From positions 30,274,954 through 30,338,953 of the forward strand of contig NC_135167.1 in NCBI RefSeq assembly GCF_041146795.1: 64,000 nt of DNA. The letters run 5' to 3'. Position 1 is the first letter of the stretch, and each line of letters starts with the position of its first letter. This stretch comes from Maylandia zebra. Its lineage: Eukaryota > Chordata > Actinopteri > Cichliformes > Cichlidae. This document shows positions 24,701 through 32,476 of the stretch, in pieces. The notes below the pieces were generated by a model. The model worked only from the letters and a program-made list of their open reading frames with translations, made no database searches and was not told where the DNA came from. The translations under genes and the position numbers were made by a program.

Positions 24701-27700
24701 GATCAAATATATGTTTACATTCTTTGCGTGCTAAAATCCATTCCTACCAACTAAATGACCTCAGAAGATAAATCGTTGTTATATTTACATCACGTAGTGT
24801 GACTCACCGGACAGCACGTTAGTTTATAGCATCATCTTATTTAAGGAATTAAAGACACACCTGGGTTGAAGCATGTGACAGACATAACATAATTAGTCGT
24901 GACTGTTTATCATCTTAAAAGCGACTGATAACGCACGCACGCACAGTGATTCAAATTTCCATCCAGGTCAAAGGAATATTGGTACGTGAGCCAAAATGAG
25001 ATCAGAAAAGTCCAGGTGACTTCTAACAGATTTTTTACAATTCAGTAAAATCAGAATCGAAATATTTTTATGCTTGTCTGCAGCCATAAATGTACTGCAT
25101 GCGGACTAACATCATAAGCATTAGTGTTATGGGGGAGGCAGGGGGAATGTGAAACAGAAATAATCTCTTATCTAAACTGAGGGTCTTCTCAAAATTGTAA
25201 ATAGAAACCTTAACTGGCTGCATGGGTATACGCTGCTGTGTTGTTCTCAGGTGTTTACTGCACAGTAAAAATTATAATGATAAAGTTAACTGAATGTTTA
25301 TTTCCCTGTTTCTCTTTTTTATGTTCTCAGTATGTATTTGTGTCTCTGCTATCAAGAGACAGTGTATATGACGTCCTCCGCAGGATCTGCACACACCTGC
25401 AGGTGACAGATGGAGGACACACACACACACACACACATATAGAGCTACACTGCTAATTTAATTTGTCATGGTGTACATGTTAGTTACAGAAGTGATCTGC
25501 TTTTCCTCTTCAGGTCAATGGGAAGAGTCTGAGCTTGAAGCAGTTCATGGAGGAGCCAACCTTATCCCTGGTCAGTGAGGACATGTCTTCCGCTGAGAGA
25601 AACCACTTTAAAAAAAAAACTGTTAAAAATCTTAAAACTGGAAAAATTAAAGCAAGTGTACCCCTGAAGTAGCTTGAAACACTGATCAGAGGGCTGACTA
25701 ACCTTCCTACACAGACAGGATCAATACATCATTTTGTTGCAGCTGCAGCCTCACAGTGCATTATTCCCCGAGTCTGCAAGATGCTATCAAAGAGCTCTCT
25801 GAAGTCACCTTGTGTGTTTGTGTGCATGAACACACACACACACCACAGGTTACACTGCGACAGAACAGCTTTTGCATGAAGGAATAATTAAGTTGTGTTA
25901 ACGTACTTGTCCTTGATCATACTCTAACCTGGACTGATAATAATCATGGAAACAGGGTGTTTGATTATCATGTCATCATACTATGGCAAAAGTGAAACAT
26001 CCAAGAGCTTTTAAAAGTTTATACCTGCATTATTACCAAAACAAAATTATTTACACCCAGATTTCTTTCCCTTGCAACCTTACAGGCTTTGATCTAATTT
26101 AAGGCTTTTTACTTTCAAAGAGGCTTTACTATTAATAATATAATAACCATTTATTTAAAACCAGACGTGTGCTGACAGCTCATGTGTTGATCTGTTGTTC
26201 TCTTCCTCCTGTGCCACAGGATGACTTCCCAGCTCCAGACGTGTTCCCAGTGGTTGATGAATTCCCATCAGTGTTAAAGTGGAGAAGGAAACCCTCGGTC
26301 GTGTCTGTGTCCTCCTCCCTCCCCGACCTCCTGGGGAACTCAACCAGCAGCCTGAGTGCCACGGACACACCCTTCAAATCAGAGCAGCAACTCGAAGGTG
26401 ATAAAACTAGATAATGATGCAGCGTTACATCATAGATACAAAGGTCAAGGCTTCACGCAAGGCCACGGGTCTTGTGAGTTTTGACTAATTGAGTTTTATG
26501 ACGCAAAAAGAGGGAAGTAATCTCACAAGCGGGTTTTCAGTCTCCGTTTAAAAATAATAAATTATCTTTCTGTATAACACGTCCCAGTGGTAAAGGTACA
26601 GATTTTCACAGGAGTGCAGCATGGAAAGAAAATCTACTCCCAGCAGGGCAGTGCCTGCATTATGCACTCTAAGAGTGAGTATTGTATTGTATCTTTATTT
26701 TAAACATTTTTAATTTGGGGGGAGTATAAAATTTTTAAGATGTAAGGAGGTGTTAATCTGTGAGGTTTAAGGGTAGGAGGAAGTCATTTTTAGTATGAGG
26801 TAAATTAACTTTGGAGAGACTGAAGACATGTTACTGTGTGTTTTCTAAATGTCATTGATTTAGTAGAAGAAGACTAATCGATTAAACATAACAAAGGCCA
26901 TACACTGGACCTTGTTTTTTCTTTGGGTCTGAATATTGATTATATCTGTTCTAAGGACATTTTTATTTCTGACCATTATTGTGTCTTTTTTAATATGTTT
27001 TTTTATGAGCCTATGTCTCCTGTTCATCGGACAGTTATTTCCCGCACTTTAGACTCCTCCACAGCACAGAAGTTCTCTGATGTTTTTAATTTAACATTAT
27101 CCCCACAAAACGATGTTGATTTTTCTATAGCTCTATTCAATTATCATTGTCTTTCGATCTTAGATGAAATCTGTCCGATTAAAATGAGACCTGTGCCTGT
27201 TTCCAAGTCTGTACCCTGGTTAAATGACAACATTCGTCTTATAAAACGTAATTGTCGTAAAGCCGAGCGGTTATGGAGGAAAACTCACTTAAATGTTCAT
27301 CTCCTCTATTTAAAGGATCTTTTAGCCTCCTTTAACAATGCTATTAGAGTTGCGAGGGCTGCTTACTTTTCTCAGTTGGTTGCAAGGAGCAGAGGTAATC
27401 CTAAAGTTTTATTTGATACTATTACTAATATTATTACTCCTGCTCCACCTGCTGCTATTATTTCTTCTGTTGAAGATTGTGAAACTTTTCTTGCTTTCTT
27501 TTTAGAAAAAATTAGCAACATAAGGAAAAACCTGTCTTTTTCAGCGTCTGCGCTGTCTGTTCCCACGCCAGCTCGGCCTGTTGTTTTAGAAGGTTTTTCA
27601 CCTGTTTCACTACCAGAGCTGGGAAAAATAGTTAGTGCAACAAAATTATCCTCTTGCTCTCTTGATTTTTTACCTGCATCATTATTTAAAAATGTCTTTT

Positions 27701-30617
27701 ACTCTACTGGTCCCTGTATTCTTACTATAATTAATACCTCCTTGGCCTCGGGCATAGTCCCTGCCTATTTTAAAACTGCTGTTATACATCCCTTGTTAAA
27801 AAAGCCTATGCTGGACCCATCTCTCACTAGCAATTATAGACCGATCTCAAAAATTCCGTTAATTGCTAAGATTCTAGAGAAGATCGTGGCTAAGCAGCTT
27901 ACAGCAGTTTTAGATAAATATAGTATTTTCGACAAATTTCAATCTGGCTTTCGTAAAGTTCATTCCACTGAAACAGCCCTTCTTAGAGTTTCTAATGACA
28001 TTTTGTTACAAAGCGATGGAGGTAAATGTTCTGTTCTCTTAATGTTGGATCTTACGTCGGCCTTTGATACTGTTGACCACTATATTTTACTTAACAGGCT
28101 GAAACACTGGGTTGGTGTCTCTGGGACTGCATTGAAATGGTTCTCCTCGTATCTCTCTGAACGATATTCTTCTGTGGCAGTTTCTAAGTATAGATCATCT
28201 TCTGCGTCCCTGTCTTTTGGTGTGCCACAAGGCTCTGTGCTAGGGCCATTACTGTTTTTAGTTTATTTACTCCCTCTTCAGCACATTTTGAGCCCTTTTG
28301 AGGATATTTGTTACCATTGTTATGCGGACGATATCCAACTCTATATATCTTTTAAACCGGAAGAGGCTTCTAAGCTGCGGCTTTTAAATGTGTGCTTGGA
28401 AACCATTAAAGGCTGGATGGCTGAAAACTTCCTCCAACTAAATGAAAGTAAAACCGAAGTCCTCTTATGTGCCCCAGATAGACATATACCCAGTATAATA
28501 AATGCTCTTGGTCCTCTTTCAACGTTTGTAAAACCATCTGTCAGGAACTTAGGGATTATCCTTGATCCTGCTCTTACGTTAGATAGTCATGTTAAATCTC
28601 TTGTTCGGTCTTGCTTTTATCATTTAAGAAATATTTCTAAATTGAGCTCTATTATATCCTATACCGAACTGGAGATTGTTATTCATGCTTTTATCTCTTC
28701 ACGACTGGACTATTGCAATTCCCTGTTTACTTGTTTAAATAAAGGTTCTTTGGAGCGTCTGCAGATCGTTCAGAATGCTGCAGCAAGACTTTTGACGAAA
28801 GCTTCTAAATTTTCACATATAACACCGTTGCTCATGCAGTTACATTGGCTTCCTGTTGAATTTAGAGTCCAGTTTAAGATTTTGGTTTTAACTTTCAAGG
28901 CTCTTCAACAACAAGCACCACCATATATCATTGAACTTTTACAGCCCTATGCCCCTAGTAGGTCTCTGAGGTTGAGTAGTCAGGGCCTACTTGTCATTCA
29001 GTATACGAGACTGAAAACTAGGGGTGATAGAGCTTTTGCTACTGTGGCCGCCAGACTGTGGAATTCCCTTCCTCAGGACTTACGATCCGCTGATTCATTG
29101 ATTACTTTTAAAAAACAGCTAAAAACACATCTTTTTAAAACTGCCTTTTGCTAACTTTGTTTGTATTTTGTCTTTTTAATCTGTTATATCTTGTAAAGCA
29201 CTTTGTGATCTCTATCTAGAAATGTGCTATATAAATAAAATTTTACTTACTTACTTACTTAATAGACACTGCTCAAAAAAATGAAAGCAACACTTTGAAA
29301 ACATATCAGATCTCGATGGGGAAAAAGAATCTTCATGCTGGATATCTATAAAGATGGACTGGATGCCACATTGTTTGATGGGAATGAAAATGATCAGCCT
29401 ATGGACGGCTGAATTCAAATATAACCCAAAAATCAAAGTGGAAAAAAATGTTGAAATTGATCTTGGATCTGGACCCGGGCATCACTGAGTTCCTGGACAG
29501 TCTGAGGTGCAACCTGGACAGAAACACAATGCCCCCGAGGTGCTTTATTGGATTTAGGCTTCCAAGAGTGGAAGCCAGTCAGCGTTGTCAATTCCTGCAT
29601 CCTCTTGCCAGGAGGAACCCAGGACCCACTGCACCAGTGTAGGGTCTGACAGTGGGTCTAAGGATTTCATGCGATACGTAATGGCAGTCAGGTTGCCGTT
29701 GTCTGGCCAGTAGAAATCTGTGTGTCCCTTCATGGATATGCCTCCCCAGACCATCACTGACCCACCACCAATCAGTAATCCTGAACCATGTTACCATGTT
29801 TGCCAAATGCAAAACTAATGAAAAAACAGTCAGAAAAGATGAGTAGGGAAAAGAATCAATAAATATCCCAGAAGTTCGATTAAATTGATGCTATACTCTT
29901 ATTAAATTGTTTTTTTTTTGAGCCACACTTATTTGCTGTTTAACATTTTTATTGTTAGTTGAATGCTGTGCAGACAGAACATGTGTGTGAGAGGGGGGCA
30001 TTGAGAGAGTAATTGCTTTTGGATTGCAACGTTCCTCTTATGCAACAACACATTAAGCCTCAAATGGAGATTAAATCATTTGAGGGGCTTGTATTAAAAA
30101 GCTTTGGGCGGGTGCAGATTAAGTAGAGATTATGACGAGCAATGTCTGCCGTCCAAGTTGTGTGAGGACAGCTTCCGCGTTATCTGCTGAATATTGTTTC
30201 TGCATACTCTCCTCCAATAATGCTGCTCTCTATTAAATGTCAGATCAGCGTGAGCTTTTGTGTACGTTATTGTCACAGCTCGTCTGTGGAGTGGAAAGCT
30301 GGGATGTAAGTCAACACCTATATTACAATTGTTTTATCTCACTACAAAAACACACCACAGTGTAAAGAAGAAGAATGCACATAATAACAGAGCAGTATGG
30401 AGGCTGTGGTTCTGTATGACACAGACTGTTTGCACTGTTTACAGTGAATGAAGAAAAAGGTAGAAACAGAATTAGAGTATCTATTTATGACTCCTCAACT
30501 CTGGATATCGTTTTCAGGGAATATATGAAAGCACTGTAATTGCATATGAGTGGTAGACAGGCAGCAATATTTAAAGGGGACTATGTGGTACAGTCAACCA
30601 CTATTAATGGTTTTATT

Positions 30618-30677
<60 letters not shown>

Positions 30678-32476
30678 AGAGCGAGCTCTGCAGACAGACA
30701 GAGGTCTTTTATCTGAGCCAGTGGCAGAGTTGGGCCAGATGGAGTACCAGCTGCTCAAGTTCTTCACCCTGCTGTGAGTATACTGAGGATACAGACACCA
30801 ACAACACCACCTTCATCTCCTCCAGGAGCTGACTCACAGCTACGCACACACACACACACACACACACACACTAATGCAGAAATATAAATAGTGGATGATT
30901 GACTCATAGTGAACACAGGGGGTCAGAGCTGATAAAACACCTTTTATTTTGTATTTGTTCCACACAACAAGTTTCCTCCCATGAAACTTTTCTAAGATTT
31001 GTCTCTTATATAAATAAATCATTTATCTTTAGGACAGTATGTGCTCCTTCCTCCACCTGGGAGACTGTGCATTATCCAGAAAGCATTAGGTCAATCTGCT
31101 AGCTGTTTATTATGTTGCTGACCCCTGTCCCCTGTCTGAATAAGAGGAAGAGACTAATCTCTCTGAGATATAACAGACTTATTCAGAAGTAGATAAATAG
31201 GTAAATCATCATGTTATTATCACTATGTAATAATGCAGAGTATATTTTAAAAACTACAGCTAAGTTATATTATATAAAAGTCCCAACATTTCATTTTATT
31301 ATTATTATTATTATTATTGTATATGAATGACTGTGGCTGCATAATAAGAAAGAAAAGACATGATTTGTTACAGAATCAGTTCTTACTCTTCTTTAGGCTG
31401 AGTTGTTGCAGGACAGTGTAGCCAAATGCCGCCACCCAGTGTTCATCAAAAGCCATTACAGCCCTCATACTTTGTTACAAGACTCATTACTATCAGCAAA
31501 GATGACATACACTTTTAATTAGACCAACGGGTGCATCTTTTCTTCTGTCTTCAGTATTATTCTCCTCATCTTGTCATCGTGCTACTTGGCCTTCCGTGTG
31601 TGCAGTCTGGAGCAGCAGCTGTCTTTCCTTGGTAACCCAAATCTACCCCTGAGAGAAAGGTAAGTAACGTGGTGTCAGTGGCATCATCAGTGATTTAAAT
31701 AATGTTAAACTGTGTAATATGGGTGCTGGTATGGCTCACCTGGTTAAATTTGCAACCACACTGCAGAGGACTGGGTTTAGCCCGACCTGTTATTCCCTGT
31801 TGCTCTATCCCTGCTGTTCTGTCTACGATTACAAACAAAAATAAAGGCTAAAAAAGTATAATCTGAATAATTATAACTGGAATTTGCAGAAATAAATAAA
31901 AAATATCAGCAATATTATTAAGTTATGATTATTATATTGTATTATTTTATGATATTCTTGTATTTTGTTAATTCTGTTTAGCAGGAACAGTACTGATTAA
32001 TGCTGTGCAGTACTGCTGTATGTGGGAGCAGGTGTAAAGACTGATAAATAACAGCACATTTCTGGTGTCGGAGTCCACTACCAGGCTGCTTTCTCCTCAT
32101 CTAGATAACCAACCGCTGTCTGCTGTGAGCCTCCAGACTGGCTGCTGTTTGCTCTCCTCCCGCCTCAGAGTCGACGATGCCCTTCTGCACAGATCCAGGA
32201 CCTGCTTAGAGCCCAGAACAGACCAACCTCCGCACCAGCTGCACCGTGCAAAGGTGCAACAACAACCCAACTCCGGGCTCCTTATGGACTTTCCCACCAG
32301 GGAACGAGTTCCCAATCAGTGATCACTTCCAGACTATGCAAACAGACTGTCTATTTTTTTCTAAATATAAAGTAGCTTTTTACTTTAGATTATGATTGTC
32401 TCCCAGGATCTGTCCCTCTCTCCGGCATTTCATCTTTAACCTGGTGACGCCTCAGTGTAAGGCGATCCTGAAATAG
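6602..32476 (+). CDS. gramd2a: GRAMD2A-like GRAM-domain protein, whole-gene model
   Basis: Phase-consistent join: 6602-6741, 14036-14140, 20635-20692, 22040-22112, 22842-22945, 23482-23580, 25331-25402, 25514-25570, 26220-26397, optional 26588-26674, 30680-30773, 31555-31659, then either 32169-32322 or 32407-32476. The longest join is 441 residues. The GRAM domain spans the exons from YNSQYHKLF through YVFVSLLSRDSVYDVL and RRICTHLQ. A Ser-rich linker (SVVSVSSSLPDLLG) follows, then one hydrophobic segment (LLIILLILSSCYLAFRV) close to the C-terminus. In mammals GRAMD2A is an ER tail-anchored protein that binds plasma-membrane PI(4,5)P2 at ER-PM contacts. The symbol rests on the GRAM sequence plus adjacency to SENP8 and MYO9A; the paralogue GRAMD2B is less likely. 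Confidence 0.85.
7690..8062 (+). promoter_or_regulatory. gramd2a: second GRAMD2A promoter with non-coding first exon
   Basis: An otherwise AT-rich intron holds a local cluster of CpGs (CGAGCCGCGCTG, GAGCGTCTGCGAGG). There is a CRE-like TACGTCA at 7697-7703 and a CACGTG at 7728-7733. The stretch ends at a strong donor, CTACAG|GTAGGAA (8062/8063). With no long ORF, it fits a non-coding exon spliced to 14036, with translation from ATG 14046. The motifs are seen; promoter activity is inferred. Confidence 0.5.
8063..10923. other. GRAMD2A intron 1, unique non-coding sequence
   Basis: AT-rich sequence with no exon, RNA gene or recognised repeat. The open frames around 8930-9540 lack splice sites and family similarity. 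Confidence 0.5.
10924..11045 (-). mobile_element. L2/CR1-type LINE 3' tail, 5'-truncated copy
   Basis: Read on the minus strand it ends with the fish L2-type tail: TGTAAAGCACTTTGAATCAC, then TGTGCTATACAAATAAAT and a TTGCC repeat (seen on + as GGCAAGGCAAGGC). The (TTGCC)n end marks the 3' terminus. No coding part remains. Confidence 0.65.
12201..12232. repeat. perfect 13-bp inverted repeat with 6-nt loop
   Basis: ATTGTGTGAATGC, the loop CTTTCA, then GCATTCACACAAT. The arms are exact reverse complements. Confidence 0.9.
12236..12660 (+). repeat. dispersed repeat, non-autonomous DNA-element-like (shared with 16915-17185 and 34381-34440)
   Basis: The phrases CACTGGTTTCTGAAGTCC, a CTTCTATGG block, CTGGTGGTCTTCAG and AGGTTAAAGGCAC recur in a common fish repeat that begins GACTGTATATAAAAG. 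This copy looks diverged and incomplete. Family assignment is from memory. Confidence 0.4.
12891..12931. repeat. C and A homopolymer tract
   Basis: 16 Cs, an A-rich spacer, then 9 Cs. The exact length is uncertain in sequencing. Confidence 0.85.
13505..13514 (-). promoter_or_regulatory. PBX-MEIS/PREP decamer in a GC-richer intronic block
   Basis: CTGTCAATCA is the exact reverse complement of TGATTGACAG, the published PBX-PREP/MEIS composite site. It sits in a locally GC- and CpG-richer block (about 13330-13640) within AT-rich intron, with other motifs such as ACTCGAG and CCAAT. A regulatory role is inferred. Confidence 0.4.
14036..14140 (+). CDS. gramd2a: GRAMD2A coding exon 2, with GC donor
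   Basis: The acceptor is TTTGTGTATCCAG. The exon carries ATG 14046 and reads MTEQQEQSEEIGLLSTQDLD then PSKDDDTHGHF, an acidic stretch. It ends CTTCAG|GCAAAG, so the donor is GC rather than GT. The phase-2 end fits exon 20635. ATG 14046 is the start if the non-coding first exon is used. Confidence 0.7.
15168..15207. repeat. perfect 17-bp inverted repeat with 6-nt loop
   Basis: AATGTAACTAAAGAAGT, loop AATTGA, then ACTTCTTTAGTTACATT. The 17-bp arms match exactly and the similarity stops at the arm ends. Confidence 0.9.
16459..16468. promoter_or_regulatory. MEF2-type site
   Basis: CTATTTATAG matches the MEF2 consensus CTA(A/T)4TAG. It lies in a slightly GC-richer intronic stretch, followed by GGCGGGAACCAGCAGG and a G-rich run near 16550. 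Function is inferred. Confidence 0.3.
16915..17185 (+). repeat. dispersed non-autonomous element copy (GACTGTATATAAAAG family)
   Basis: It begins AAAGACTGTATATAAAAGAT and ends with CTTCTATGCAATCTAAAATT, GAAGCCAGTGAAGTC, a CTGGCCCTCAGAGAGAGTGC block and AGGTTAAAGAC. The same blocks occur in partial form at 12236-12660 and 34381-34440. Confidence 0.45.
17311..17410 (-). mobile_element. LINE 3'-tail fragment
   Basis: Read on -, it has AAGCGCCTTGAGGTGACTG, then TTGGCACTGTATCAATAAAA and a TTGAAT repeat, a typical fish LINE terminus. No coding part is present. Confidence 0.5.
18066..18985 (-). mobile_element. Rex1/Babar-like LINE, 5'-truncated, reverse-transcriptase C-terminus with frameshift
   Basis: On -, a frame at 18933-18487 reads VEVVNKYKYLGLWVDNKLDW, FYQSVVAGVLFYAVVCWGSS and IRKASSVVG, the end of a Rex1-type RT. 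Its C-terminus (GHPLHTAINNQKSLFSDRLL, then SFVPHAIKLFN) continues in a different frame over 18548-18345, so there is a frameshift near 18540. The 3' end on + is a GATAA repeat followed by AAACTTTATTAATCCC, a hallmark tail. The element is dead. Confidence 0.75.
20001..20010 (-). promoter_or_regulatory. second PBX-MEIS/PREP decamer
   Basis: CTGTCAATCA occurs again, identical to the site at 13505. It lies in a CpG-containing block (about 19850-20040) of the same intron. The flanks share only short similarities, so this is not an obvious duplicated repeat. A regulatory role is inferred. Confidence 0.4.
20635..20692 (+). CDS. gramd2a: GRAMD2A coding exon 3
   Basis: A T-rich tract and ATCACAG precede the exon; the donor is GGCTCG|GTGAGT. 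It reads FQLIEDLSYEDLKKCYRGS. It ends in phase 0 and joins TVSKYNSQYHKLF in the next exon. This resembles the short basic segment just before the GRAM domain in mammalian GRAMD2A. Confidence 0.75.
21826..22039 (+). CDS. gramd2a: possible alternative 5' extension of the GRAM-domain exon
   Basis: This GC-rich segment is open in the same frame as exon 22040-22112. It reads SLLQALDVRECVCEYGANVL, then a Gly-rich run and MTLPCPSAQ. The frame is incompatible with exon 3 if an acceptor at 21825 is used, because exon 3 ends in phase 0. It would therefore need another first exon, or a start at the internal ATG 22013. No protein family is recognised. Confidence 0.3.
22040..22112 (+). CDS. gramd2a: GRAMD2A exon 4, start of GRAM domain
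   Basis: The acceptor is CCTGTCCCTCTGCACAG and the donor ATGAAAG|GTACTG. The exon reads TVSKYNSQYHKLFQCVPKDE then ILMK, the start of a GRAM domain. Phases fit on both sides. Confidence 0.85.
22842..22945 (+). CDS. gramd2a: GRAMD2A exon 5, GRAM domain core
   Basis: It reads YSCALLRDILLQGRLYISRN, then WLCFYANLFGKDIK, the most conserved part of the GRAM fold. Acceptor TCTATCCTCAG; donor ATCAAG|GTACGA. Confidence 0.92.
23482..23580 (+). CDS. gramd2a: GRAMD2A exon 6, GRAM domain
   Basis: It reads VAIPVVSVRLVKKHKTAGLV then PNGLAITTDTGQK. 33 codons, phase 0 at both ends. Acceptor TTTTCCTTAG; donor CAGAAG|GTAAAC. Confidence 0.92.
25331..25402 (+). CDS. gramd2a: GRAMD2A exon 7, end of GRAM domain
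   Basis: It reads YVFVSLLSRDSVYDVLRRIC then THLQ. 24 codons, phase 0/0. A CA microsatellite (25417-25437) starts 14 nt after the exon. Confidence 0.92.
25514..25570 (+). CDS. gramd2a: GRAMD2A exon 8
   Basis: It reads VNGKSLSLKQFMEEPTLSL. 19 codons, phase 0/0. Acceptor TTTTCCTCTTCAG; donor CCCTG|GTCAGT. Confidence 0.85.
26220..26397 (+). CDS. gramd2a: GRAMD2A exon 9, Ser-rich linker
   Basis: It opens DDFPAPDVFPVVDEFPSVLK, then WRRKPSVVSVSSSLPDLLGN and a Ser/Thr-rich end. Phase 0 in, phase 1 out. The linker lies between GRAM and membrane anchor and is likely disordered. Confidence 0.85.
26588..26674 (+). CDS. gramd2a: candidate optional GRAMD2A exon (29 codons)
   Basis: Bounded by ACACGTCCCAG and AAGA|GTGAGT. 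It is 87 nt, a multiple of three, and open in the gene's phase (VVKVQIFTGVQHGKKIYSQQ then GSACIMHSK). A second in-frame acceptor at 26612 (TTTTCACAG) also works. Including or skipping it keeps the frame. Confidence 0.5.
26790..29260 (+). mobile_element. L2-clade (CR1 superfamily) LINE, 5'-truncated, in a GRAMD2A intron
   Basis: The copy keeps the end of the endonuclease domain (NKGHTLDLVFSLGL), a full RT and the 3' tail. The tail ends GCACTTTGTGATCTC, GTGCTATATAAATAAAA and four TTAC units (to 29260). The left edge is approximate, because similarity fades in the 5' direction. It has the same orientation as the host gene and lies between the optional exon and exon 30680. Its own AATAAA could in principle prematurely polyadenylate the host transcript. 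Confidence 0.85.
26878..29154 (+). CDS. LINE reverse transcriptase ORF, 5'-truncated, RT intact
   Basis: Open for about 758 codons after an in-frame TAA at 26875. Counting from 26923, RT motifs in order are NYRPISKIPLIAKILEK, FQSGFRKVHSTETALL, LDLTSAFDTVDH (about 375-386, catalytic Asp), GVPQGSVLGPLLF and CYADDIQLY (YADD at about 467-470, catalytic Asp pair). The C-terminal RDYCNSLF-type block reads SSRLDYCNSLF. The product would use RNA as template for target-primed reverse transcription. Without its endonuclease start and promoter, this copy is probably not autonomous. The long open frame implies a recent insertion. Confidence 0.85.
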   Translation, partial: SIKHNKGHTLDLVFSLGLNIDYICSKDIFISDHYCVFFNMFFYEPMSPVHRTVISRTLDSSTAQKFSDVFNLTLSPQNDVDFSIALFNYHCLSILDEICPIKMRPVPVSKSVPWLNDNIRLIKRNCRKAERLWRKTHLNVHLLYLKDLLASFNNAIRVARAAYFSQLVARSRGNPKVLFDTITNIITPAPPAAIISSVEDCETFLAFFLEKISNIRKNLSFSASALSVPTPARPVVLEGFSPVSLPELGKIVSATKLSSCSLDFLPASLFKNVFYSTGPCILTIINTSLASGIVPAYFKTAVIHPLLKKPMLDPSLTSNYRPISKIPLIAKILEKIVAKQLTAVLDKYSIFDKFQSGFRKVHSTETALLRVSNDILLQSDGGKCSVLLMLDLTSAFDTVDHYILLNRLKHWVGVSGTALKWFSSYLSERYSSVAVSKYRSSSASLSFGVPQGSVLGPLLFLVYLLPLQHILSPFEDICYHCYADDIQLYISFKPEEASKLRLLNVCLETIKGWMAENFLQLNESKTEVLLCAPDRHIPSIINALGPLSTFVKPSVRNLGIILDPALTLDSHVKSLVRSCFYHLRNISKLSSIISYTELEIVIHAFISSRLDYCNSLFTCLNKGSLERLQIVQNAAARLLTKASKFSHITPLLMQLHWLPVEFRVQFKILVLTFKALQQQAPPYIIELLQPYAPSRSLRLSSQGLLVIQYTRLKTRGDRAFATVAARLWNSLPQDLRSADSLITFKKQLKTHLFKTAFC
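29264..29927 (-). mobile_element. Tc1-like DNA transposon, internally deleted
   Basis: Terminal inverted repeats face each other: CACTGCTCAAAAAAATGAAA on the left, and on the right the complement of TTTTTTTTTTGAGCC. On - the transposase remnant reads MVWGGISMKGHTDFYWPDNG, then SDPTLVQWVLGSSWQ, matching the Tc1 catalytic core region, with frameshifts (29757-29554 versus 29812-29588). Much of the N-terminal half is missing. The element begins only a few bases after the L2 tail. Confidence 0.8.
30622..30674. repeat. (TG)n microsatellite abutting a GRAMD2A splice acceptor
   Basis: About 53 nt of uninterrupted TG, followed by TTACAG and exon 30680. It occupies the place where a polypyrimidine tract would normally lie. 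Confidence 0.95.
30680..30773 (+). CDS. gramd2a: GRAMD2A exon before the membrane anchor
   Basis: It reads RALQTDRGLLSEPVAELGQM then EYQLLKFFTLL, where the membrane segment begins. Donor CTGCT|GTGAGT. It is 94 nt, so skipping it would shift the frame and lose the anchor. Confidence 0.88.
30845..30871. repeat. (CA)n microsatellite downstream of the same exon
   Basis: 27 nt of CA, starting 71 nt after the donor at 30773/30774. It is complementary to the TG tract at 30622-30674. Confidence 0.95.
31555..31659 (+). CDS. gramd2a: GRAMD2A transmembrane exon
   Basis: It reads IILLILSSCYLAFRVCSLEQ then QLSFLGNPNLPLRE. The hydrophobic run is the predicted ER tail anchor. Acceptor TCTGTCTTCAG; donor GAAAG|GTAAGT; phase 2 out. 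Confidence 0.9.
32169..32322 (+). CDS. gramd2a: GRAMD2A terminal exon, version A
   Basis: The acceptor CTCTCCTCCCGCCTCAG is strong. AG+A gives Arg, then VDDALLHRSRTCLEPRTDQP, a His/Gln-rich stretch and a TGA, 51 codons in all. No domain is visible. Confidence 0.55.
32407..32476 (+). CDS. gramd2a: GRAMD2A terminal exon, version B
   Basis: The acceptor is GATTGTCTCCCAG. AG+G gives Arg, then ICPSLRHFIFNLVTPQCKAI, LK and a TAG. It is a shorter, hydrophobic end that also fits the phase of exon 31555-31659. It cannot follow version A, which ends in a stop. Confidence 0.4.

Noticed and set aside
26923..26925. ATG at 26923 as the true LINE protein start
   Set aside because: LINE similarity continues upstream through the endonuclease end and an in-frame TAA at 26875, so the ATG is internal to the ancestral ORF.
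29554..29812. Short minus frames as host genes
   Set aside because: They are pieces of a Tc1-type transposase.
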